Assembly (NCBI RefSeq): GCF_000711955.1
Contig: NZ_JONR01000001.1
Location: 62,001-126,000 of the forward strand
Length of the DNA stretch: 64,000 nucleotides
Reading direction: 5' to 3'
DNA from: Nevskia soli DSM 19509
GTDB taxonomy: Bacteria; Pseudomonadota; Gammaproteobacteria; Nevskiales; Nevskiaceae
Shown: piece by piece, positions 28,136-39,298 of the stretch
Position numbering within the stretch: the stretch's first letter is position 1
Layout: the number at the start of each line of letters is the position of its first letter
Program-made: the position numbers and the translations under genes
Notes under the pieces: generated by a model
What the model was told of the DNA's origin: nothing
Seen by the model: the letters and a program-made list of their open reading frames with translations, nothing else
Databases searched by the model: none

Positions 28136-28570
28136 CTACTTCGAGACTTTCTCGATCGAAGACACCAGGCCATTGACGAACACCACGCGCAGCTTGTCGT
28201 CGTTCTGGTCGCCGCCGGTGGTGACGCCCACGCCGCCGCCGCCGAACCCACCGCCGCCGTAGCTGCCGCCGCCCACGCCGAAGCTGAACATGGGCCCGCC
28301 GTCATGCCAGGCCCAGACCTCGGAATTGCCTTCGGCGCTGGTGCGGGAGAACTTGCGGTCGGGTTCGCCCAGGGCCAGTTTCACCATCTCGGGGGTGAAG
28401 CCGATGTCGACCTGGCCGGCGCGGATCTTCTCCTGTATCTGCGGCGGATAGCTGTTGTAGACGCCTTCGTTCTGGCGGATGCGCGAGGCGGGGGAGGCGC
28501 AGGCGGCCAGCAGGGCCGCGGCGAGCAGGACGGCGAGCGACGGGCGCAGGATTGTGGGTATGAGGCTCAT
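28136..28570 (-). CDS. small lipoprotein with BamE/OmlA-like segment and Gly-rich tail
   Basis: The 144-residue product has a lipobox LLAAC (Cys24). A segment IRAGQVDIGFTPEMVKLALGEPDRKF is reminiscent of the BamE/OmlA (SmpA) fold, in which 'G.t.e.v...lG.P' is conserved. A glycine-rich stretch of about 25 residues follows near 95-120. VFVNGLVSSIEKV at the end fits the last strand of that fold. The Gly-rich loop is unusual. It could be an envelope-assembly accessory; this is inference. Confidence 0.8.
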   Translation of the reverse strand: MSLIPTILRPSLAVLLAAALLAACASPASRIRQNEGVYNSYPPQIQEKIRAGQVDIGFTPEMVKLALGEPDRKFSRTSAEGNSEVWAWHDGGPMFSFGVGGGSYGGGGFGGGGVGVTTGGDQNDDKLRVVFVNGLVSSIEKVSK

Positions 28571-28658
28571 TGCGGGATGCCCCTCGGGGGTCTCGGAGTA
28601 AAGCTTGGACCGTGCCGGCCCCCGCCGGTTCGGCCGCCCACCTGGCTGTGGCAGCCGT

Positions 28659-29162
28659 TCAGATGCCCAGGCTGCGCAGTTCCTGCGCCGGCTGCGCCTC
28701 GTTCCACAGGGCCTCGAAGGCTTCGGCGCGGAGCTTGCCGCGCTGCGGTTCCTGGGCCCAGTAGCGGGCTTCCAGGCTCTCCGGCTCCAGGCGTTCCAGC
28801 AACGCGCGGCGGTCGGCCAGCAGCCATTCGCTGCGGTTGCCGCCGCCGGCCTGCTGGGCCGCGGAGGGCTCGCGGAATTCGAAGCGGCTGCTGAGGCGCC
28901 GACTCAGTTCGACCAGGCGCGGCACATTCTTCAAGGCTTCCTGCGGGCGGTTGACGAATACGCAGACGCGGGCGCGTTCGCTGCCGAGCAGGAAGGCCTT
29001 CACGGCGTCGGCGAAGGCATCGCCGCCGTAGAGGCTGCGCTCCAGTGAATCGCTGAGCAGCAGCAGTTCGCTGCGGCTGCCGCGCACCAGCTCCAGTGCC
29101 TGGGCGGCGAAGGCGGCGCGGCCATCGAGGCGTTGCGGCTGACTGGCGGCGGTATCGTCCAA
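28659..29162 (-). CDS. DUF7931-like protein next to purB
   Basis: The 167-residue product lacks a signal peptide. It resembles a phospholipase-D-like, catalytically empty domain often seen in gammaproteobacteria and formerly annotated with HPA2-type acetyltransferases. It has alternating strands and helices (ARVCVFVNRPQEALKNVPRLVELSRRL) and ends in a helix. It lies 16 bp after the purB start region on the minus strand, downstream in the same direction as purB's neighbour. The family name is a tentative recollection; no function is known. Confidence 0.7.
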   Translation of the reverse strand: MDDTAASQPQRLDGRAAFAAQALELVRGSRSELLLLSDSLERSLYGGDAFADAVKAFLLGSERARVCVFVNRPQEALKNVPRLVELSRRLSSRFEFREPSAAQQAGGGNRSEWLLADRRALLERLEPESLEARYWAQEPQRGKLRAEAFEALWNEAQPAQELRSLGI

Positions 29163-29178
29163 GGGGCGGCTCCTGACC

Positions 29179-32068
<2,890 letters not shown>

Positions 32069-32177
32069 GAGGCGAGAGGCGAGAGGCGAGAGGCGAGAAA
32101 AGCATGAAGGAGGGCGGCATCGTGTCAAGCCTTTCTTTTGCCGTTACGCCTTTCTCCTCTCGCCTCCCGCCTCCCGC
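32069..32177. repeat. heptamer-repeat hairpin A (after fumC)
   Basis: Directly after the fumC stop, the 7-mer GAGGCGA is repeated four times (32069-32096). About 50 nt later, at 32151-32177, the reverse complement appears as diverged copies (TCTCGCC, TCCCGCC). The two arms can pair over about 25 nt with a small gap. The loop contains no gene. It is one of four such elements in the window. Confidence 0.85.
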
Positions 32178-32419
32178 ACAGGTATTCTCTGGGTGGAATG
32201 TGAACTGTCAGGCAGCAGGCGCGATGCGGACTGCGCGACAATGGCCTGAGGTTTGCGGGATGCCGCCATGCGGCGGTTCCGCACGCGGTGGATGGACGTA
32301 GGGGACAGCAACCTGAACCGCTCGTCGGGAGCGAGGTTCTGTTCGTCGGCGACCTGCGGGTTTGCCGGTACGTCCGGTTAGCCTTCAAGCCTAGGCAGAT
32401 GCTCCAGGGAGATGCGGCG
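32178..32419. other. leader region of AAA+ ATPase gene
   Basis: No gene is supported between hairpin A and the ATPase start. The sequence has several short GC-rich inverted pairs (for example GCCGCCATGCGGC near 32263) but no consensus -35/-10 and no clear -24/-12 element of sigma-54. Confidence 0.4.
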
Positions 32420-33733
32420 ATGTTCGGCAAGGGTTCCAAGGTAGAGCAGTTGCACGCGGCCGATGCGCGGCCGCCGGCTTATCTGACGGTGGTCGGGCCG
32501 GAAGTGCTCCGCACCGACCGTGAAGGCCTGGCGCTGCTGCAGCGGCATGTGCCGGAAGGCCAGCGCTTCGAATTCATCTCGCCCCTCGAGCACGGTGCCG
32601 ACCGGCCGCTGAACAGCGAATTCGTGCTGAGCCTGTTCATCGATCCCTCGCAGCTCGATGCCATCGCCGACAAGGTGCTGGAAGCGCGCAAGAACGGCCA
32701 CCACACCGTGCTGATCGTGGCGATCTACACCTCGCAGTTCGTGGCCCTGGGCAACTGGCTCGACAAGCGCGCCATCGCCGGGCGCCTGTCCGGGGTGCGC
32801 CTGATGGTCGGCGGCGACGTCGACTCCATCGCCGCCCAGTTGCCGCAGCGCCTGCTCCGGGTGACGGAGGAAAACGTCATCCGCATGCCGGCTTCGGCCG
32901 AGATCGAGAACAGCGTCTTCAAGAATTTCTACGTGTTCAGCCCGGAGCTGCAGTCCCTGGTGGCGCGCGTCCGCGGCTTTGCCCGCAACGGCGTGACCCG
33001 GGCCATCCTGATGGGCGGCCCCGGCAGCGGCAAGACCACCATTGCTTACTACTACTATCTGATCCGCGGCCTCGGCCAGTGGGTGGCGGTCAATCTCGCC
33101 GCGGAAAACGTCGGCGACAAGGCGGCGATCAAGTCCCTGCTGTGCGGCCACGTTTCCGGCGCCTTCCCAGGCGCCGCGGCCCGCAACGGCGCACTGACCA
33201 CGGCCCGCGACGGTGTCTGCTTCATGGACGAGAGCCATGAGATCGCCGGCGCCGTGATGGAAGTGCTGATGGAAGTGCTCGACCAGGGCCAATACATGCC
33301 CTACGGCGCCTCGGCCAAGCGGCAGATGGAATGCGCGCTGCTCTATGCCACCAACCGCAGCTGGCAGCACCTGCAGAGCGGGGTCAATCTCGACGAGTTC
33401 ACCCGCCTGGGCGCGGCGCGCCTGGAAGTGCCGGAACTGAATCGCCGCGAGGAAGACATGATCGCGGTGGTGGCCGGCGCCCTGGCGCGCCTGGCCGCTC
33501 CGTGCAAGGACTGGAAAGCCCCGACCGGGATGAGCCTGGAAAGCTGGAAGGCGATGCGCGCCTGCCGCTGGCACGGCAACATCCGCGGCGTGATCCGCGT
33601 GCTGGAAGCGGCCTTCGTCGACACCGCCTCGCTCACCGGCGACAGCCTGATCCAGCTGGCCGAGATCGAGCGCGGCATCGAGATGTGGGAGCCGAAGACG
33701 CACCACAGCCACCAGATCTACGCCGCGGCCTGA
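32420..33733 (+). CDS. sigma-54-activator-type AAA+ ATPase with GAFPGA loop and no DNA-binding domain
   Basis: The 437-residue protein has an N-terminal domain of unknown type (about residues 20-160). A bacterial enhancer-binding-type AAA+ core follows: Walker A GGPGSGKTT (199-207), a GAFPGA loop (247-252) where activators have GAFTGA, Walker B VCFMDE (266-271), arginine-finger region DEFTRLGAARLEVPELNRREEDM, and sensor II RWHGNIRGVIRVLE. It ends about 40 residues later without a Fis-type HTH. The ATG at 32420 is preceded by AGGGAG. The core fits sigma-54 remodelling, but the loop change and missing HTH raise the option of another remodelling task. A strong terminator follows. Confidence 0.85.
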   Translation: MFGKGSKVEQLHAADARPPAYLTVVGPEVLRTDREGLALLQRHVPEGQRFEFISPLEHGADRPLNSEFVLSLFIDPSQLDAIADKVLEARKNGHHTVLIVAIYTSQFVALGNWLDKRAIAGRLSGVRLMVGGDVDSIAAQLPQRLLRVTEENVIRMPASAEIENSVFKNFYVFSPELQSLVARVRGFARNGVTRAILMGGPGSGKTTIAYYYYLIRGLGQWVAVNLAAENVGDKAAIKSLLCGHVSGAFPGAAARNGALTTARDGVCFMDESHEIAGAVMEVLMEVLDQGQYMPYGASAKRQMECALLYATNRSWQHLQSGVNLDEFTRLGAARLEVPELNRREEDMIAVVAGALARLAAPCKDWKAPTGMSLESWKAMRACRWHGNIRGVIRVLEAAFVDTASLTGDSLIQLAEIERGIEMWEPKTHHSHQIYAAA

Positions 33734-33752
33734 CCGGTCCGGCTGCAAACAG

Positions 33753-33786
33753 GCCGCCGTCGCTTTCGCAGCGATGGCGGCTTTTT
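33753..33786 (+). terminator. rho-independent terminator after AAA+ ATPase gene
   Basis: GCCGCCgTCGCT pairs with AGCGAtGGCGGC around a 5-nt loop and is followed by CTTTTTC. It lies 20 bp after the ATPase stop and before the convergent quinone oxidoreductase. Confidence 0.9.
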
Positions 33787-33806
33787 CTTTGGGTGCCGAA
33801 CGGGCT

Positions 33807-34781
33807 CTAAGGCAATAGCACGCTGCTGCCGGTGGTGTGGCGGCCGGCAAGCTCGGTCTGGGCCCGGGCCACTTCGCGCAGCGGGTAGCGCCGGCGGATC
33901 TGCGGCTGGACGATGCCCTTGGCGATCACCTCGAACAGGGCGTTGGCGGCCGCTTCCAGCTCGGGGCGGGTGCCGGTGTAGTGCGCCAGCGTCGGCCGGG
34001 TCAGGAACAGGGAGCCTTTTTCCGACAGCAGGATCGGCTCGAATGGCGGCACCTTGCCGGAGGCATTGCCGAAGCTGACCATCATGCCGCGGCGCCTGAG
34101 CGAATCGAGTGAGCCGTTGAAGGTGTCCTTGCCCACCGAATCGTAGACCACGTCGACGCCGGCGCCATCGGTGAGGCGGCGCACTTCGGGGGCGAATTCG
34201 CGGTCGCGGTAGAGGAGGACGTGGTCGCAGCCCGCCGCCTTGGCCAGCTCCGCCTTTTCGGGCGAGCCGGCGGTGCCGATGACGATGGCGCCGAGGTGCT
34301 TGGCCCAGGGCACCAGGATGCTGGCGACGCCGCCGGCGGCGGCATGCACCAGCAGGGTGTGGCCGGGCCGGACCGGGAAGGTCTGGTGCAGCAGGTACCA
34401 GGCGGTCATGCCCTTGAGCATCAGCGCGGCGGCGGCCTCGCTGCTGACCCCGGCCGGCAGTTTCACCGCGTTGGCCGCGGGCAGCAGGCGTTCCTCGCTG
34501 TAGGCGCCGAGCGGGCCGCCGGCATAGGCGATGCGGTCGCCGACGGCGAAGCCGCCGACCTCGGGCCCGACCGCGTCGACGATGCCGGCCGCTTCCGCCC
34601 CCAGGCCGCCCGGCAGCGGGATCTTGTAGACGCCGCTGCGCTGGTAGATCTCGATGAAGTTGAGGCCGATGGCCTCATGCCGCACGCGCAGCTGCCCGGG
34701 GCCGGGCGGGGGCACGGAGGTTTCCACCAGTTGCAGGACTTCCGGGCCGCCCTGCTGTTCGATGCGTACGCTGAGTGTCAT
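33807..34781 (-). CDS. NADPH:quinone oxidoreductase (QOR family)
   Basis: The 324-residue zinc-independent MDR protein has GPGQLRVRHEAIGLNFIEIYQRSGVY at the N-terminus. The nucleotide-binding region is AAAGGVASILVPWAKHLGAIVIGTAGS, and VDVVYDSVGKDTF follows. It would reduce quinones with NADPH. It is on the same strand as and downstream of the WS/DGAT gene with a gap of about 50 bp, and may share its transcript. Confidence 0.93.
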   Translation of the reverse strand: MTLSVRIEQQGGPEVLQLVETSVPPPGPGQLRVRHEAIGLNFIEIYQRSGVYKIPLPGGLGAEAAGIVDAVGPEVGGFAVGDRIAYAGGPLGAYSEERLLPAANAVKLPAGVSSEAAAALMLKGMTAWYLLHQTFPVRPGHTLLVHAAAGGVASILVPWAKHLGAIVIGTAGSPEKAELAKAAGCDHVLLYRDREFAPEVRRLTDGAGVDVVYDSVGKDTFNGSLDSLRRRGMMVSFGNASGKVPPFEPILLSEKGSLFLTRPTLAHYTGTRPELEAAANALFEVIAKGIVQPQIRRRYPLREVARAQTELAGRHTTGSSVLLP

Positions 34782-34833
34782 CCGTGTTCCTCCGGGGGCG
34801 AAGGCGCACAGGGTAACCCGGCGTTCCGCGAGC

Positions 34834-36192
34834 TTAAATAGCCTCCAGCTCTTCCAGCGCTTCCTCGGTGTAGTCGAGCATGCGCTGCAGGCCGGGGACT
34901 GAGCGGCGGCAGGCGGTGTAGCCGAAGCCGAGGTGGTCGCAGCAGCCGTTGAGGGTGATGTTGAGCGCGGCGTAGTCGAAGGGGATGGAGATGGGGTAGG
35001 TCTCCTCCAGGTGGATGCCGTTCATGTAGAGCGGTTCCTTCGGCCCGGGCACGTTGGAGATGACCACGTTGAAGATCGGGCGCTTGCCGGCCTGGCCGGT
35101 GAGCATGGTGGCGCCCAGCGGGGTGGTCATGGCGGCGGCATGGGCCATCTGCTGCAGGCGCGACATCTTGCCGATGCGCTGCTTGGCCTGGGCGGTGGAC
35201 TGCATGATCAGCTGGAGCCGTTCCGCCGGGTCGTCGACATGGGTGGCGAGGTTGGCCAGGATCATGCTGACCTGGTTGCCGCCTTCCTGGCCTTCGCCGC
35301 GGATCGACACCGGCACCATGGCGATCAGCGGCTTGTCCGGCAGGGCGTCGTGCGCCAGCAGGTATTTGCGCAAGGCGCCGGCGCAGATGGCCAGGCTGAC
35401 GTCGTTGAGGGTGGCGCTGTTGCGCTTGCCCAGCTTCTTCAGGCGGGCGATCGAGTAGGACTGGGCGGCGAAGCGGCGTGAGCCGGAAATCTTGACGTTG
35501 AACATGGTGGCGGGCGCGTGGAACGGCTGCGCGTCGGCCGGGTTGGACTGGGAGGAGCGCACGATTTCCCACAGGCCGCTGCCGATGCCGGGGGCGATGT
35601 CCTTGCCCACCTTCACGGCGTCGAACAGGGGCTGCAACAGCTTGTGCGCGGCGGCGGGTACCGACACGGCCCTGGCGCCGCGGCGGCGCGGTTCCTGCGC
35701 CCACACCGGCGGCTTCCGCTCTTCCGGGTCTTCGGACAGGGAATTCTGCAGCATGCGGGTGGCGGCAACGCCGTCGAACATGGCGTGGTGCACCTTGACG
35801 TAGACGGCGACGCGGCCGTCGGCCAGGCCTTCGATGATGTTCATCTCCCACAGCGGGCGGCTGCGGTCCATCAGGGTGCCGTGCAGGCGCGATACCAGTC
35901 CGAGCAGTTCGCGGATGCGCCCGGGACGGGGCAGGGCGGAGTGGCGCAGGTGGTAGTCGAGCTCGAATTCCTCGTCCTCGGTCCAGAACCAATGGCCGAG
36001 CTTGAACACCGGGCGCAGGTTGAACGGCGGCCTGGCCTCGGTGTGCTTGCGGAAATTCTCCACCAGTTCCTGGATGAAGTCCGGCCCCGCGCCCGGGGGC
36101 GGCGAGTAAAGCTGCAAACCGGCTACATGCATCGGCTGGCGCCGGTGCTCCATCCACAGGAACATCGCGTCCATCGGGCTCAGCGGCTTCAT
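34834..36192 (-). CDS. wax ester synthase/diacylglycerol acyltransferase (WS/DGAT)
   Basis: The 452-residue enzyme carries the WS/DGAT signatures: LSPMDAMFLWMEHRRQPMHV at the N-terminus, PLW at residues 113-115, the active-site HHAMFDG (His135-His136, Asp140) and the C-terminal NVVISNVPGPKEPLYMNG. It esterifies acyl-CoA with a fatty alcohol or diacylglycerol, making storage wax ester or triacylglycerol. A storage lipid enzyme together with beta-oxidation and glyoxylate genes in one window points to a lipid-accumulating, oil-using bacterium. Confidence 0.95.
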   Translation of the reverse strand: MKPLSPMDAMFLWMEHRRQPMHVAGLQLYSPPPGAGPDFIQELVENFRKHTEARPPFNLRPVFKLGHWFWTEDEEFELDYHLRHSALPRPGRIRELLGLVSRLHGTLMDRSRPLWEMNIIEGLADGRVAVYVKVHHAMFDGVAATRMLQNSLSEDPEERKPPVWAQEPRRRGARAVSVPAAAHKLLQPLFDAVKVGKDIAPGIGSGLWEIVRSSQSNPADAQPFHAPATMFNVKISGSRRFAAQSYSIARLKKLGKRNSATLNDVSLAICAGALRKYLLAHDALPDKPLIAMVPVSIRGEGQEGGNQVSMILANLATHVDDPAERLQLIMQSTAQAKQRIGKMSRLQQMAHAAAMTTPLGATMLTGQAGKRPIFNVVISNVPGPKEPLYMNGIHLEETYPISIPFDYAALNITLNGCCDHLGFGYTACRRSVPGLQRMLDYTEEALEELEAI

Positions 36193-36392
36193 TGGGAAGC
36201 TCCCTTATGTTCTCCTCCTGCCGACTGCGAGTATCCGCTTTCGGCCGGATGCCGTACAGCGAGCGGGGCCGGTGGGCCGCACCACCATGATTTGTCGTCG
36301 TTGCGAGCCGGAACTCCAGCCGCTAATCTGCGGTCCATTGCGCCGCACCTGCGGCTCCCCTCTTTATGCTTTTTACCCGGCTATTGCTCTTC

Positions 36393-36893
36393 ATGACGAG
36401 ACTCAGCTTTCGCGCCCTGTCCGCGCTCGGCTTCCTGGGCTGCGCCTTGGGCATGGCCTTCGCGCTGTACCTGCAGCATGCCAAGGGCTTCGAGCCCTGC
36501 GCGATGTGCATCTTCCAGCGGGTGGCCATGTGCGGCAGCGCGCTGTTCTTCCTGATCGGGGCACTGCATGGCCCGAAGGCCGGCGGCTGGCGCTGGACCT
36601 ATGCGCTGCTGGCGGGCCTGGCCGCGCTGATCGGCGCCGGCATCGCCGGACGACAGGTGTGGCTGCAGTCGCTGCCGGCGGACCAGGTACCTGCGTGCGG
36701 GCCGACGCTGGGCTACCTGATGAAGCTGATGCCGTTGCAGAACGTGATCGCCTACGTGCTGAAGGGCGAGGGCAACTGCGCCAAGATCGACGCGCAGTGG
36801 CTGGGCATCGCCCTGCCGGAATGGACCCTGTTCGCCTTCATCGGCCTGACCCTGTTCGCCCTGGCCATGCCGTTGCTTGCAAGAAGAAGATAG
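36393..36893 (+). CDS. dsbB: disulfide bond formation protein B
   Basis: The 166-residue inner-membrane protein has four hydrophobic helices and both redox pairs: Cys36/Cys39 in EPCAMCIFQR and Cys102/Cys129 in the second periplasmic loop. It reoxidises DsbA with quinone. An upstream in-frame ATG at 36366 would add nine residues; the start at 36393 matches the family N-terminus. Hairpin B begins 7 nt after the stop. The 200-bp gap to the divergent WS/DGAT gene has no other gene. Confidence 0.96.
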   Translation: MTRLSFRALSALGFLGCALGMAFALYLQHAKGFEPCAMCIFQRVAMCGSALFFLIGALHGPKAGGWRWTYALLAGLAALIGAGIAGRQVWLQSLPADQVPACGPTLGYLMKLMPLQNVIAYVLKGEGNCAKIDAQWLGIALPEWTLFAFIGLTLFALAMPLLARRR

Positions 36894-36899
36894 TGGTCG

Positions 36900-36975
36900 G
36901 TGATTAGTGACTAGTGGTTAGTAAAAGCCGGCTGCCTTGCTTTTTACTAGCCACTAGTCACTAGCCACTAATCAC
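36900..36975. repeat. heptamer-repeat hairpin B (after dsbB)
   Basis: The left arm (36900-36926) is three units GTGATTA, GTGACTA, GTGGTTA and then GTAAAA. The right arm (36942-36975), read in reverse complement, is GTGATTA, GTGGCTA, GTGACTA, GTGGCTA, GTAAAA. The arms thus share one heptamer family and differ in length by exactly one 7-nt unit. The loop is 15 nt. Confidence 0.9.
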
Positions 36976-37006
36976 TTATTTGCACTCTACCTCTCGGAGA
37001 CTCCCG

Positions 37007-37489
37007 ATGTCCCTCGCCACCACCGATCTTTCCGACGCCCATCCCGAAGCCCAGGTCTGCGAGCCCGAGTTCGGCGACTTCGGCGGCAACCTGGGTTTCC
37101 ACGGCGTGATCAAGACGCTGAAGGTGTTCGAGGACAACACGCTGGTGCGCACCGCGCTGGAAGGCCCGGGCAAGGGCCATGTGCTGGTGATCGACGGCGG
37201 CGGCTCGCGGCGCTGCGCCCTGGTCGGCGGCAACCTGGGGGTGCTGGCGGTGAAGAACGGCTGGGCCGGCATCGTGGTTCACGGCTGCGTGCGCGATTCG
37301 GAAGAGCTGGCGGCGCAGGACCTGGGCATCAAGGCAATTGGGCTGCATCCGCGCAAGAGCGAGCGGGGGCTGCACTCGGGCCAGGTGGACAAGGTGGTGA
37401 CGTTTGCCGGCGTAACCTTCACCCCCGGTGCCTGGTTGTATGCCGATGCCGACGGCATCGTGGTGTCGGAGCAACCGATCCACGGCTGA
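37007..37489 (+). CDS. rraA: RraA-family regulator of RNase E / HMG aldolase-like protein
   Basis: The 160-residue protein has the RraA motifs [39 protein letters not shown] and the later [11 protein letters not shown]. RraA binds RNase E and lowers RNA decay; close relatives are 4-hydroxy-4-methyl-2-oxoglutarate aldolases and the two are hard to separate by sequence. The ATG at 37007 follows CGGAGA. It stands between dsbB with its hairpin and the MATE gene. Confidence 0.92.
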   Translation: MSLATTDLSDAHPEAQVCEPEFGDFGGNLGFHGVIKTLKVFEDNTLVRTALEGPGKGHVLVIDGGGSRRCALVGGNLGVLAVKNGWAGIVVHGCVRDSEELAAQDLGIKAIGLHPRKSERGLHSGQVDKVVTFAGVTFTPGAWLYADADGIVVSEQPIHG

Positions 37490-37666
37490 AGCCGGAGAGG
37501 GTTGGCGTCAGCCGGCGCAGTCCGGCTGCGGTGATCGCGGCTTCCGGATTCACCGGATAGCCAGGAGCGGGGCGGCGCATGCGTTGCGGCCGTCCCAAAG
37601 CAGTTGTCGCGGAGGGGGCGGGCGAGTAGCCTACGCCGCGTCCACTTTCCCCCCGGCTTCGATCCA

Positions 37667-39034
37667 ATGAAAGACCTTACGCAAGGGCCCATCATGCGGC
37701 AGCTGCTGGGGCTGGTTGCCTTCATGATGGTCGGCATGGTGGTACAGACGCTGTACAGCCTGATCGACATCTACTGGGTCGGCCGGCTGGGCGCGGCGGC
37801 GCAGGCGGCGGTGACCCTGGCCAGCAATCTGATGATGGTGACCATGGCGCTGTCGCAGATGCTGGCGGTGGGCACCCGTGCGCTGGTGGCCCAGGCGGTG
37901 GGACGCAAGGACCACGAGGAGGCGCACCACATCTTCAACCAGGCGCTGGGTCTGGCCCTGGCGCTGTCGTTGCTGTTCGCCGCCGCGGCCTGGTTCGGAC
38001 AGGGGCCCTACAGCCGCGCCTTCGCCGCCGATGCGCAGACCGCCGACTTTGCCCTGGCGTACATGGCCTGGTTCATCCCGTCGATGGCGTTGCAGTACCC
38101 GATGATGATCATGGGTTCGGCGCTCGGCGGCACCGGCAACATGAAGCCGGGCACGGTCGCGCAGATCGCCAGCGCGATTCTCAATATGATCCTGGCGCCG
38201 CTGCTGATCTTCGGCTGGCTTGGCCTGCCGCGGCTGGGCGTGGCGGGCGCTGGCCTCGCGACGTTCATTTCGGTGGTGGCCTCGGTGATCGGCCTGTGGC
38301 TGTATTTCCTGCGGCCGCAGACCTACCTGCGGCTGCGGCCGGGCGAATGGCTGCCGCAGGCGGCGACCATCTGGCGCATCGTCAGGATCGGCCTGCCGTC
38401 GGCGATGGAGTTCGCCCTGATGGTCTGTTACATGCTGTTCATCACGGCGGTGCTGCGGCCGTTCGGTGCCGCCGAACAGGCCGCTTTCGGCATCGGCCAG
38501 CGCCTGCTGCAGGCGGCGATGATGCCGGTGTTCTCGATCAGCTTCGCCGCTTCGGCGGTGGCCGGGCAGAACTACGGCGCGCGGCTGGGCCACCGGGTGC
38601 GGGAGACCTTCAGCGCCTCGCTCAAGCTGGGGCTGGCCTGCGCGCTGCCGCTGTTCGTGGTGGCGGAGGTGTTTCCCGCCGCGCTGGTGGGGGCATTTTC
38701 GTCGGAACCGGCGGTGCTGGCGGGCGGCACCGAGTTCCTGCGGGTCATCGCCTTCAACCTGATGGCGGTATCGGTGGCCTTCGCCAGCTTCGGCGTGCTG
38801 TCCGGCCTGGGCAACACGATTCCGACGCTGATCAGTTCGGCCACGCGTATCGCGCTGGTGGTGGGGCCGTCCTGGGTGCTGTCCTACCACGCCGGGTTCC
38901 GGCCGCTGTGGGTGTGGGTCATCTCGGTGGCGGCCACGGTGGTGCAGATGCTGATGAACTTGTATTTCCTGCGGCGAGAGCTGCACAAGCGCCTGGGGCC
39001 GGCGGGGCCCGCAGTGGTTATGGCGGCGTCCTGA
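37667..39034 (+). CDS. MATE-family multidrug/Na+ antiporter
   Basis: The 455-residue protein has about 12 hydrophobic helices in the two-bundle MATE layout. MKDLTQGPIMRQLLGLVAFM opens it, and IDIYWVGRLGAAAQAAVTLA is the N-lobe motif. It probably exports cationic or hydrophobic compounds against Na+ or H+. The start at 37667 gives the usual short N-terminus. The 264-bp region after it leads to the malate synthase promoter. Confidence 0.93.
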   Translation: MKDLTQGPIMRQLLGLVAFMMVGMVVQTLYSLIDIYWVGRLGAAAQAAVTLASNLMMVTMALSQMLAVGTRALVAQAVGRKDHEEAHHIFNQALGLALALSLLFAAAAWFGQGPYSRAFAADAQTADFALAYMAWFIPSMALQYPMMIMGSALGGTGNMKPGTVAQIASAILNMILAPLLIFGWLGLPRLGVAGAGLATFISVVASVIGLWLYFLRPQTYLRLRPGEWLPQAATIWRIVRIGLPSAMEFALMVCYMLFITAVLRPFGAAEQAAFGIGQRLLQAAMMPVFSISFAASAVAGQNYGARLGHRVRETFSASLKLGLACALPLFVVAEVFPAALVGAFSSEPAVLAGGTEFLRVIAFNLMAVSVAFASFGVLSGLGNTIPTLISSATRIALVVGPSWVLSYHAGFRPLWVWVISVAATVVQMLMNLYFLRRELHKRLGPAGPAVVMAAS

Positions 39035-39186
39035 ATGCCCTGCTTCGGCCGGAGCGCGGGCGGCAGGCGGCTGTCGGGAAGGGGGCCGGAAGGGTTCCGG
39101 CGGAGCAGTTTCAGGCGGGCAATCTTCGCTTATGCCCGAAGCCGTGACACTTCGCAATGGCCGTCGTGACGGTGTGTATCGAATTT

Positions 39187-39223
39187 GTTGCATTGCAACG
39201 AGAAATGTGTTTGCGAGTATAAT
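39187..39223 (+). promoter_or_regulatory. promoter with 13-bp palindrome upstream of malate synthase
   Basis: GTTGCATTGCAAC at 39187-39199 is a perfect palindrome. It overlaps a candidate -35 box TTGCAA (39193-39198), and a perfect -10 TATAAT lies at 39218-39223 after a 19-bp spacer. A repressor at this site would block polymerase. The start codon is 76 bp downstream of the -10 box. Confidence 0.7.
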
Positions 39224-39298
39224 GCGCGCCTTTCGCGGCGTACCTTCACCCCAAGGGCGTCGTCAGAACGCGCGCCCAAGAACAGGCAGGAGTTTAGG

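Noticed and set aside
32069..32177. Heptamer repeats considered as a CRISPR array
   Set aside because: The units are 7 nt with no spacers, and no cas genes are nearby.
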